Assembly (NCBI GenBank): GCA_013398015.1
Contig: VZRR01007716.1
Span: 62,333-126,332 of the forward strand
DNA: 64,000 bases
Direction: 5' to 3'
From: Oreocharis arfaki
Taxonomy: Eukaryota; Chordata; Aves; Passeriformes; Paramythiidae
The notes under the pieces were generated by a model. It was not told the DNA's origin. It worked only from the letters and a program-made list of their open reading frames with translations, and searched no databases. This document shows, one piece after another, positions 36,301 through 48,300 of the stretch. Both the position numbers and the translations under genes were made by a program. The first letter of the stretch is position 1; the number at the start of each line of letters is the position of its first letter.

Positions 36301-39300
36301 CATAATGAATATGCAAACATATATGGTAACAGAATCATTATGGTTTTTTAACTTTTTTTAACAACACATCACAATAATTATCTGTCTCCAAATATGATCC
36401 AATCTTAATTAAAGTTATCTTTAACATATCTGGTTTTTTGCAGTACAGAGTAAAACTAAAATTCTGGATGCAATTCAGCTTAGTAATGCACAGTAATGCA
36501 GTTAAAACTGAGGAGATATTTCATAATTCTCAAACATATAGGAATATTTCAAAGACTTGCTTACAGTCTTGATCTGCTCAACAACCTTGCAGTCATGACA
36601 GTGAACAATTGCATAGCAGATCTGTACTAGTAAACTTTGATGCACCCCAGTAAGAAAAGTTTTCCTGATGGGAAAATTAGAAGGTATTTAGTGCCTTATC
36701 TAGGGTTATATAACTGAATAAATGAATGGTTGGTGACCTGGAAGGTTTGAACTCAGGCATCTGACTTCAACACTGACCAATTATCCCAGTCCAGCACATG
36801 TGTCTGACACATCAAGTATCTGTAACACACTAATACTGTTTCTTCACTCCCGTGTCTGCAAACCCACAAAAGGAAAACTGAGAGGAAAACATTCAAACCT
36901 TGGTAAGAGTGCGATGACAGGGGTAATAAGGCACAGTAAATAGAAGATGGGGTCTGTGAGCTGTCTCTCCATAATCCAGTAAGGGTTGGTGGGAGGGTTG
37001 CAGACCAGGCAGGCAGCGTTGTAGATCAGCGAGAAGATGAGGTAAAAGGCCACACTGCAGATCATCGCCACCAGCTGGAGCAGGGTCTGCAAGAGCAAGT
37101 GCACATAGTGAGGTGATGCCAGTGAGACCTGGACTGGCTGTAAGATGGGAGAGGAAAAAGACAGTTGGAAAGAATGCATCTAACAGTGCATTTGACTGAA
37201 ATCTGCAGTAGGAGAAATACCCAGAAATTAATTCAGACAACAACAGTGAATTCAGTTTTCTAAATAACACTTTCTCATATATTGAGGTGTGCAAATATTG
37301 TGTACTGCCCTGTCCAAAGGAATGATAGAAAAAAATTCTGTCACTGTGCACCTGAAGGTATTAAGCTGTGGCCAATAAAAAAATCTAGCACTTTCTGAAA
37401 TCTCAGAGCATGTTTTACTTACTTTTTGTGACCCCGAATTCAGGTAAATGGCTCTGGAAGAGAATTCCATGCCTACACGCGATGCAACTTTCACAAAACC
37501 CCAAGAGTGTTATGAACAAGACATGTCAAACACGTACCCACGTTTTCATTTCTAGAGCCTGGTGCAAGAGAATGGTCAGGAGGGAAATGGTGTTGATGGG
37601 GTTTCCAAAGGAAAACACGTCTATATCAGAGTCCTTGTACATCTACAAAACAGGCAGGGAGACTGTGGTGAACCCTGACTATTGAGAACTGAATTTACTA
37701 CTTCTAAGGAAGACAGGAGCCTGATAATATTAATGAGCCTGTGACTTACCAAATAGGGGACAAAGAAGCAAATGAGGCTCTGATAGAAGGCATCCAACAT
37801 TGTAATAATAAAAGTTGACATGTTGTATATCTGCAGAAGTTTATAGATAACAGTCATTATGATGGGATATATATCTCTAGTCTGTCCTGCAAACATCACT
37901 GCTGTCTGTTTTTCTCCCATTCAGACTATAGATTATTGCAAACTGGTCTCCTCTACGAGTAAATGCCTCCTGAACAGCTGATTAAACAAAGGTTTATCCC
38001 TGAACAGGTGTTTTCTCTGTGTTAAGTAACGATAGACCTTAGGAATATTAACAAGGCAACCAATAGTCTTAAAAGTTGAATTTCACCAATGTTGCATCCC
38101 TTCACAAAGGATATTATTCCTCAAATTGTTTATCAAAGCTCTTTCTAGAGTAATAAAATTGGTCAAAATCCTTTCTTCTAGTGAAGCACTTATTTTGTGC
38201 CATTTTAATTTGACTATTTGTTATATTTAAACTTATCTAGTGACCTATGTGGTCACAGCTCTCATGGAGAGGAATGCATTACTGGGGATACAGAAGCCCA
38301 GGATCCTGTTCTTTCAATGTTCCAAGTAAGCCTAAACTCTTCCTTCCTTCATTCCTAAACCAAAAAACCTGTGTCCCTTGGTATTATCAAGTAGTTATTT
38401 TAGCAATCATGACAAACCTCTGAATTTTGTCCTGTCTTATACAGCTCAGGCAGACGTAGGAGTGTTTCTGCAGAAACATCTTTGTCAAGGACTCCAAAGA
38501 GAAGAGGGGGCACTGACGTGAAGAAGAGGTTGAAAAAAATCATCTGCCAGTAATCTATCATGGTGCTGCCTGAGAACCCACAGAAGAACTGGTACCAGAA
38601 GAGCAGGTTGGCATAGCACTGGGGAGAAGCAAACACAAACACGTAGTTCCACCTGTGACGTTTATGTGGGGCACTGTTTTTTTAGAGAGTCCCCTAAGAA
38701 GACAGGATTTTGGTTAAAGGCACTGCACTTCATTCCACAAAGCAATGTATCTTAAGGGTCTGCTTCACAGTCATCCACTGTGATACAGCTTTTTAAAAGC
38801 CATTATGTTTCTTTAGGAACATATCAGAGAATAATTAAGTAAACTGTTCCCAGCCCTGAGCACCAGATTTCAGAATCCTTTTGCAGCCTCGTTGTCCATG
38901 TGGAATCAAAGGCGTGCTGCTCCCTAATGCTACCAGGGAGATGAAAAAACAGCAGCATCCCAGTCTGGAGAACTATTTCACATTGAAAATAAACATCCTT
39001 TGAACTCTAAAAGGATGTTCAATCAAAAAAAGGAAAGTGTTCATTTCCTCTACAAATTTTAACAGTGATAAGAAGTAATCCTTATTGAAAATTATTAAAA
39101 AACTCCACAAAAAACAGATACCTTGAATTCTAAATAAAAAGCCTTTCATGCTCAGCATATATTTCATGTCAAATGGACTTGTTTGCCCAGTGTTGTAGAA
39201 ACTGAATTACTTTTTTTTTTCCATTTTATATTATATTCCAATGCAGAGCTCATTAGTGTATACATTAAATTTTTAACAAAAATGACAGATCATTTTTTGT

Positions 39301-42300
39301 AAGTGGTTCCTACAAAATTTCATCATTTACACAGGCAGGCAATTCTTAGTGCACACTCATTTTCTACGTTCAAGTGCTAATAATCTGATATTCCTTATGC
39401 AAATTTTATTTTTAGGTTCATGGGTATTATTAATAAAATTTCTTGTGCTAGCATATAAAGTTACTAAGCCTTGAGTCCTTTTTCCCTCTGGAATAATGCT
39501 ATTTCAAAATACATTTAGAGACTGTATTTTCCTTGATGCTCTATGCAGCACCTTGCTAAGAAGGAAGATGCATACTATAACCTTGCAATGTGACGAAACA
39601 CGAACTGTAGCTCCATAAGAAGTAAGAGTATAACCTTCAAATACGAAAATCAACTGACCAAAAAAACCCCTAGACCTGAAATTATGATTTGCTAGGATGA
39701 AAACTTCATAATTTTAATCATCTTACCACATTTTTGTAGAAAAAGTAAATCACCATCTTTGCCAGGCGAGCATAGCACCAATGTCCGTGGACAAGAAGGA
39801 GTTTTTTGAGATGCTTAAATCGGGATATTGCAAAGTCACTGGCCATCACTGCCTTTGGGAAAATGAATAGAAGGTCGTTTACAATATGTTTTTCACACTC
39901 TATGTAATGAAATTTGAACATAGACAATGAAATAATTTCCTACTATTGAATACTGTAGAAAAACGAAACCAACAAACTAACCCTCAAGAACACAGTTGGA
40001 ACTTTCAATCTCTGCAGAACTCTCCATTTTACGGGAATAAGGAAGGGGGATGTTTGGGAAAGTATTGAGGGTAGAAGACAGTGGAAGAGAGTCCACAAAA
40101 ATTGAAAATGTAGCAGCTGAGAGCATTCAGAAATCAGCTGCTCACCTAACACTGGACAGACATCTGCTAATTTTCCAGGCTCATAAGCAAACAGAGGTTT
40201 GTCCTTGCATGCTAATTTTTGGCTCAAAATATTATTTTTTTTGGCTGAACCCATAATTACAAAGCACATATTAATTTATGATGCCAACTTGCATTTTTAA
40301 GATTACACTTGGGAGTGTAGGGCTGCTATGAAACTTATGAAGCTGCAACGGACTACCCTACAAAACAGGAATGGAAAGAAACTGAGAGGATACCTGCATA
40401 CCTTCCTGGCCAGATATTCCAATTCCAACATCAGCTGCTTGAATCATACTTACGTCGTTTGCACCATCCCCTAGAGTTGGAAGACAGGAGGGAACAATAA
40501 CAGGGCAAGAAAAGGTGCGTTCATCAGAAGGAAATAATCTCAGCTATGCTGATTATTTCAACTATTCTGGACTACCATGCATCTTGATCAGGACAACTGA
40601 TACGTGGAGTCAAGCACCACATCAAGGCTCTGGTCTTGGCGGGAACATCCTCCCTCTTTCCTACGTGACCTGGCTCCACCTGGGCAAAACTCAGCATGGG
40701 GACCGGCTGTGTGGTGACACAGCCACCCCACCATCATTTGCATCGGTATAATTTTGTGTTTCTGCTTGGCGAAATCCATATGCTCAGGAACAATTTTGTA
40801 ATACCCGCCTTTCTCTGAATCTATGACAAATTTGATTCAGATGACAATGTAACAGACCAGTTTCAAGAATTATCTTGCTCATTACAACTCACAACAGTAT
40901 GTCAAATATGTAACCAAATCTCCAGGAACAGAACAGCCGTGCTTGCTGTTTGCAATGTAAAGATTGTAAATTGGGTTAGTTGGTAAAGTAAAGTAAATGA
41001 CACAGAAGGCTGAAAGTTAATGTTCTGAATCATAAGGAAAAGCAAAATTTTAAAAATACAACAGACTCTGCCTTTTCTGTTTTGTCCACAGAGGTGTATT
41101 TTTCTAGTTTGGGGTCATCCAGATCAATTCTGCAAGGATTTCAGTGGCATCACTTACCAAATGTGTGGAAGAAAACTCAAAGCATTTCACATTATTTAGA
41201 GGTAAAAGGCAAATGAGTCAGTGCTTAATACTACTCTGGAGATAACTGTTTTTACTAGCCAGGAAAATCTGACAGGAAAATGGCTTTATGAAAAGATAAA
41301 ATAATGACTAATCTTGAGCACTTTCCGGGCCCAAAACAGGGACATTTCGGAGGGAATATACATGTGTGTTTTTACTGATGTGCATGAAAGGGACTGCTGG
41401 GGGATTCTGAGTTTAAGAGTGCCTTCATCTTGTTTAAAGGGGGCCAGATTTGCTTTGTGAAAGCTGAAGAAGGACTTTTATTTGTGTTTTGATCAGGAAA
41501 AATGAATCAGTGCTGTTTCCTCACTGCGTCTATCTGAGGCACAAGAATCAGCTCCTTACAATATATTCTGCACATTTTTCTTAAAGAAAGAACCTTCTTC
41601 CCCTTTCTCCTGTGAGATTTGGAGTGGAGGTACCTATGGACAGGGTCATCACTTTCAACTGCCTCTGGACGAGCCTGACCACCATGCTCTTCTGCAGAGG
41701 AGTGGAGCGGCAGCAGAGCACGGCGCGGCAGTGCTGGGTCAGCTCCAGGAACTTCTCCTCCAGCCCTCCCTGGAAGATGATGTTCAGCGTCCGTCCATCA
41801 ATCACCAGCCCAAACTCGGAGCTGGGGGCCTCAGAGGCTGAGAAAGATGTTGGGGTGATGCCAAAAAATTTCCTCGGTGGTTTGTCATACTCATAATTCT
41901 TCCTCACCTCTTCCAGGGTTAAATTCAAGAGAGATTCACAAGTCTCCTGTGAGAAAACAGACATGGTTCTAGAAATACTTGTCTCCATCTCCCTTCACAG
42001 CACAGCACCTTGCCAAGTGCATGTTTGTATGTTCATGCCCGTGGGTTTCAGCCTATCAGAAAAACATTAGGGAAAGCTTACTGAGAAATGCACTGATTCA
42101 TCTGATTGGAAATATTGAAATAAATATGATGCCATCCAATCCTTCAGTGAAAACACTGCACATTTTATCAGCCAGTTAACTGAAGTAAGGAATTATTTTA
42201 AGAGAAGATATAATAATCTTTACATCAGGAGGGCATATGTGCATTTATGCTGAGTGTTCAGAAATTAAAAAGAAAATTTTTCTTTTCAGGAGGTTGAAAA

Positions 42301-45300
42301 ATCTAGTTCTGATATGAATGATGTGATATTGCAGCACTGGCTTCCTTGAGAAATAAACTATGGTAAGAGAAACAAGAGGTTCAGGTTTTCAAAATTGTCC
42401 CGTAACTTTCTGATTGTGGCCTTTACTAAGTCACATATCAGGTGTGTGTCAAAATTAGGAATAGAAATAAAACTTCCTATTTTCCAGCCCTGTGCCTCAA
42501 CCAGAAGGTCCTTCTGTCTTAGCAAATCCAATTAATTTTGAATCAAGTTCTCTTTTAGATGCCAACAACCAGAATTGACTTGGTAATAGACAGAGACAGA
42601 TTTAATGGGAACACTCTCACACCTCTCCCATTCAGATCTCCTAAACTGGCACATGACTATCAGAGAAAACCCAAAATTATATCAAAGATATTTTGCTCTC
42701 TCTCAGTACTCAAAATCCTCCTTCTGTGGCATGGCCTTGACTGTCTGAGAAGCTAATCACTCCTTTTTCTACCTTTTCTGTCAGCTTTATTGAGTGATGA
42801 CTCAGGTCTATAATGGTATTATCACTTTATGTAGCATAAAGTACATATGTAGGATGTTTGCAAGATTTAAATTACACTTAAGTGGGAGGTTCTGGAATCA
42901 AATATGCCTCTGACATCTAATAAAAACCTGCATCTAGCCTACACATTTAAAACCCCTAAAAAATATTGAAGAAACATCATTCTTCTGCGAACAAACCAAA
43001 AACAGTAGTGGAAATTCCTGGTTTGCCTTGACTTGCCTTTTGAAACGAATCAGCCAAGCTACCTATTGATGTTGCATCTTCCTGAGAGACATTTCTTTTT
43101 CAGTGTTTGAATAATCTGCTGGGCTCAGAGGGTAAAGAGAGGCCATTCACACTGAAGCCACTTTAAAAGGTAACTTGCAAAGTTCAGAGTTTATGTGCTT
43201 TGTATATATTACTTGTGTTCCTCACTGCTGCTATTGAGAGCCTCTTTTAGAAGTATGTCTTTGGTTTCATTCTGAAAGGGAGGGAACTAAATCTTATTGT
43301 GGACAAACTCCAGTACCCCTTGAACCGTGGGGTTTCCCACAAGTCCCCATGTGTATGCAGGTTGCTCATGAGCCTGGATCCAGGGGCACAGAGGCTGCTG
43401 TGGGTAAGTACCCATGCTGGCATTTCCATGACCCAGGGTAGTCCCTCCTGTAGCATCTATGCTCTGGCAGAAACCACCTTCGAATTTCCATGTTAAATGT
43501 ATTCATTCTGCTTCTGATAAAAGCAGATATGTGTTTCAAATGAAACTACACATTGAAGCAAGGAACGTTTTCCGTGCCAGATTCCATATAATCTTTGAGT
43601 GTTTCTCTACTTCCGTGACATTAAAGAGACAGATATTTGCATAGAATAAAATATTCTCATTTGGAGAGCTACTTGCTGCAGATGAAAGCAGTTAGAAAGT
43701 ACACCATCTTACTATTCTATGCATTTGCCTACCATAAGGCAAACAGTCAGTATTTTAACAATATTTAATTATCATCACAATAGCTTTATTGAGAAAAGCA
43801 AGCTTGTATCGGAAACCCTGATTCTCTGGGGAGAAAAGCAGAGACAGTCCAGATGAGTGATTTGTCTGGCCACACAAGGAAGCCCTGCCTGCTTGCCACA
43901 GCCTTGTGCCAGCCCTTGGAAGAGCTGAACTCACTGTGCCTCCTGTTCCTGCTGAGTGAGAGCCATGAATGATGCTGCAAAAATGGAGGAGGGAAAAGAC
44001 AGCAGCTGTTCTGGTGGAACCTCAGGGGCTTCCAGGTCTCTATAGGAAGTAGAAGGTCACCAGCAAGAAAATGCAAGAAGGACAACATAGCTGGCATTTT
44101 AGACCATTTTGCGTTTAGTATTGGTCAGGCTTGACCTTCTTTAGCAAATGGGTCTGGTTTAACCATAATGTCTGGACATGGTGTCCCTATAATCCACCCA
44201 CAAGGGAGCCTGTCCCACACGGATGCCTGAAGGGATGAGGTGTGAGGCTGTGCATAGTAATGGCCATTCCACTTTCTGACATTAAAGCATGATTTTCCTG
44301 GTGCCTTGTTTATATTGCTCATACTGCTCCACATCCAGCAAAAGCCAAATTGGCTTGTCTAAAGCCTTTTACTTTCACCATCCATAATGGCATTTACCCT
44401 CTCTGGGAGTTAGGACTCTATTTTCTCTCTTCCACTCAGACTTTGTCAGGTATAGCCATAGATTATACCAGAGTGCTCTCTGTGTTTTAGCGACTCACAG
44501 GAGCTGACAGACCTGCCCTTGAAGAGATTATCCTCATTTTGGACTATGTTTGCTTTGCCTACAGCCTGCCCTTCTTGTTGCCCATGGAAATTGACGGAAT
44601 ATTTGTGCTAATCAGCAACTGTATTTGCCACCACAAAATGTCAAGAAAGTGGCCGTGTTTTTTACTGGCTCCTGCTTAAACAAAGAGATACTAGATTAAA
44701 TTTTTCACTCATAAATTTCTGATTAAGTCTAATCCTATTAGGGAACATGCAATTAGAAAGTTCTGAATTTGCTAAAATCAATGCCTTCATCCTTTTTCTC
44801 AGCTGACTCATACAGCATTTTCCAAATGTCTTGTAGCAGGTATCACCTAGGGTTAAACTGAAATTTCCATTGTAAGGTGGAAATCCATATATATGGTACA
44901 TATGTTATTAAGGAATTAGGCACTTAAATTGCATATTACTTTCTTCCTAAAGCTACTAATTTATAATGCCTAGAAAATTCAGGTAATTTTAAAAAAGAAC
45001 ATTTTCATTTGGAAAAATCAGTGTATTTTATTTGAATGAAACTCTACGTAAGTGTCTTATATTTCAATTCATCCTGTTGTGTGTGGTCTACAGAATTTCT
45101 GGCCTAATGCTATGTGGAGTTTTTTGACTGTTCTTTGTCGAGTGAGGTCCAAAGCAAAGGAATGCCAAACTGCGAGACACAAAGAAAGTGTAAAATAGCA
45201 AATTCTGTGCATTTTTTCTTTCTTTACTCACTTTATTTTCAGTGTTAATGGTGAAGACAGTGTCCCTTTGGTTCAGAAGTTTACAAGAGTATGCAATGTT

Positions 45301-48300
45301 TACTGCTGTCTCCTGTTTGTCTCCTGTCAACACCCAAATTTTTATCCCAGCTTCTCGGAGAGCCACAATAGTGTCAGGTACACCATCTTGCAGGCGATCT
45401 TCAATTGCTGTTGCTCCTGGACAAACAGGAAAAGACGAGAAACAATTTTATTTTTCTTGAAAATCAAGTTGCTATTTTCTTGTTTAAAAAAGGCTCTTTG
45501 CTTGCCGATCATGCTCCTGAACTTATCGAGAATTGAACCAAGGTGTTGACCAGCAAATAAACACACAGGCACATGATCTGCATTCAGATTAAGTCTGAAT
45601 GTGTCAACAATCAAATTCTGTCTCTTCATTTTGCTCATTGCAAGAATAATGCATTTCATTTCTTCCTAATAATCCAAAATGACAATGTGCTGGCAGAAGA
45701 CTCACGCCATGCACATTTTAAAAACACTGCATCGAGTCCCATCAAAGCAACCAGAAAAGATGAACTTCGACTGTTTAAATGAATGCTGTCCCTATGGTCA
45801 AGTCAGATGCTTCAGCTGTCAAATGCAGAAGAAACAGCAGAGTACATTTTCGTTTTGAAAATGCACAGAAGCAGATGCCAGCTCTCATCCTGATGATGTT
45901 GGTAAATCACCTTCTGAATGTTACAACACTCATCCCTTCCACTAGAGGTCAGTTTGAAGATGCTGTAACTGTGGTACCTTAAAGATAGATACCAATTTAA
46001 AGGAACACTTTTTGCAAATTAAACTGTGAAAGCACATAGAACCTTAGTAATTGGCAAAGGTAACAGACTCTGACAAGATCTATGTTACCACTTACGTGTT
46101 CTCCTTATGGCATTTACTATTATTACTCTAATTTTTTTAATCTCTGCAGAGATTATGAGAAGCCATAATGCTAATAGCTTGCAATCACAGAAATTCAAGA
46201 TAGAGAAGTATGGGCAGAAATTCTATTCAGGAAAAAAATGAGCCTGAGACAACTTCAAAAATCAAAGTCGTAAAGAACAAAATGTTTGGAAACAAAATAG
46301 AACAGAAAGCACCAAAGTGCTCCATAATTTAACAGAATGATATTGTTAGATATGATGGTGATGAATGATGCAAAAATATCAATCAACATAAGTTTTTGTT
46401 GCTGTTGCAACATGGGAAGTGAGGAAAAATGAAGGTCCAAGTCGGAGAAAAGGTTAAGAGAAAGTTAATTATTTATTTAATTACAGGCGGGATTTATGTA
46501 ATCCTTGCATTGGTATATGGCAAAAGATCATTGGTCTCTGGTCCAACCACCTCTCCAAGCGATTGGCTGGACTTCAAAACACCTACTTTCAAAATATTTT
46601 CTACTTAGTTTCATAACAACTCTACAAACAAACAACACCTGCATGATGTTTAGAAAACCATCTTGCTTGTTCACATGAGAACCAACAACTTTCTCACAGA
46701 ATACTTGCAAAATGCTGGATTTTTCTCTGCCAGCAGCTTTTCAGCATCCACAAGTTTTAATACTAAATATCCTTTTACAAAGTGCAAAAATCGAGCACAA
46801 GAATGCAACAACAGCAGGAACTCAGTAGCAAAATGCCTACAAGTTTGAGTTACTGGGTTTTATAATACAGTTCAATAACCAAAATTCCCTTGGAATTTGT
46901 GCTCAAAACTGAAGTTAATTTATAGTATTTTACAGGTTTATCCAAGCACATGGACGCACGACTGAATTGTGGGAACTTCATTAACTACTGTGTCAGCTGA
47001 GCCACAGTAACAGCTGAGGTACATGTTCTTTGCTTGGGGCACACAATAGTTTCAGTACACTTTTTCAAAGTTACTGCTGCCCAAAATGCATGAGAACTTT
47101 TGTAGACACTGTCATTGGATTTTATCTCCCTAGCCTGCAGATTTCCAAACCACAGAGAAAGTCTTTTAGATATAAACTACAACGCTGCTGTCTCTTATTG
47201 CCAACACTATCACAGGAGAGGAAGTGATACTTCACACAATGACAATTATTGTTTTTAGCTACCTAGCAGGTTGAGTTTGGTTTCCAGATGCTGTGCTGTC
47301 TCTATTAACAGCTCCTCTCTGTTGTCAATTGCCGCTTCTGCCTGCCGACGAAAATTGGCCCATTTTTGAAAGTCATCTTCATTCAAGACCTGCATAACAC
47401 AATTTAAACAGCTCTTGTATGAAATTTAAATAAGAGAGGAATGCCAACATTCTGGATCACAGAGACTTCTATCTAAACTGGTAAAGTACTGTGTCATCTT
47501 TAAAACAACACAAACTTTTCCAAGAGAAAACTGCAAGAACAAGTAGTTTGTACGAATGACCTACAGCTGAGACTCAAAAATGTGACCTAGAAAAACTCTT
47601 GTTCACACAATTCTTGCTTAGCTCAGAGCACACAGTTTCTAAGGGTAGATCTACATTCCTCCAGAGATTGAATATGACCTATTTGTTGCACATTGACAAC
47701 TTCTACATAAAAGTATGACACTAAGATATACTAGCTCAGGCTGAGATCAAGATTTTTGAAAGCTGAATGCCAAGCAAAAGAAAAAAAGTTTGGCTGCTCT
47801 GCAGACTCTTTGTTTCTTGCCTGGAAGCACTGCAGAGTAGGTCATCTAGAGTTACCATAAGAGAAACAGAAATAAATGCTTTGAGACTGACTAAAATTCC
47901 ATCATTTGGTCACATTGAAGAAAAAGAGGAGAAAAATACTCCAGACAAGGCAAATAGAAGGACAAAAAGATGGGCTCTATCTGGCTGGTTGTCTGAAGCA
48001 GAGTTATAACCACTGTATTTTTCTAGTAATTCTATTCAAATGTACAGGGCCTGATGCTCTCCCACCTTCTTAGCTATGCACAGAGTTCGCAGTCCATCAC
48101 GGGCATAGTAATCCAGATGCTTCTGTGTTTTTTCTTTTATTCTTTTCAGTCTCCTCTCTGCACTAATGTCACCTGTGAAACACAAGGAAAAGATTCCATA
48201 TTTTAAGCACAGATCATTTTCTATCTAATGGCCTAAGATTAAAAAAGAGTGGGCATTAGAGAAAGGTGGATTTCAATATAATACCCAGTTCTTTAAAAGC

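Larger units (their letters stand above)
33379..36898 (-). other. ATP10B: ATP10B last intron (R-Q)
   Basis: 3.5 kb with GT-AG ends. It holds the antisense LTR-like element at about 35354-35789 and a MIR-like relic at about 36665-36790. Otherwise nothing was recognised. Confidence 0.85.

Noticed and set aside
41581..41988. Full 135-codon frame around exon K taken as one coding unit
   Set aside because: The frame overruns both splice sites. Only 41634-41946 is coding; the extra residues at each end are intron translation.
46258..46848. Open frames inside the second LTR as viral coding remnants
   Set aside because: The region is an LTR with no gag, pol or env content, and the frames are short and arise by chance.
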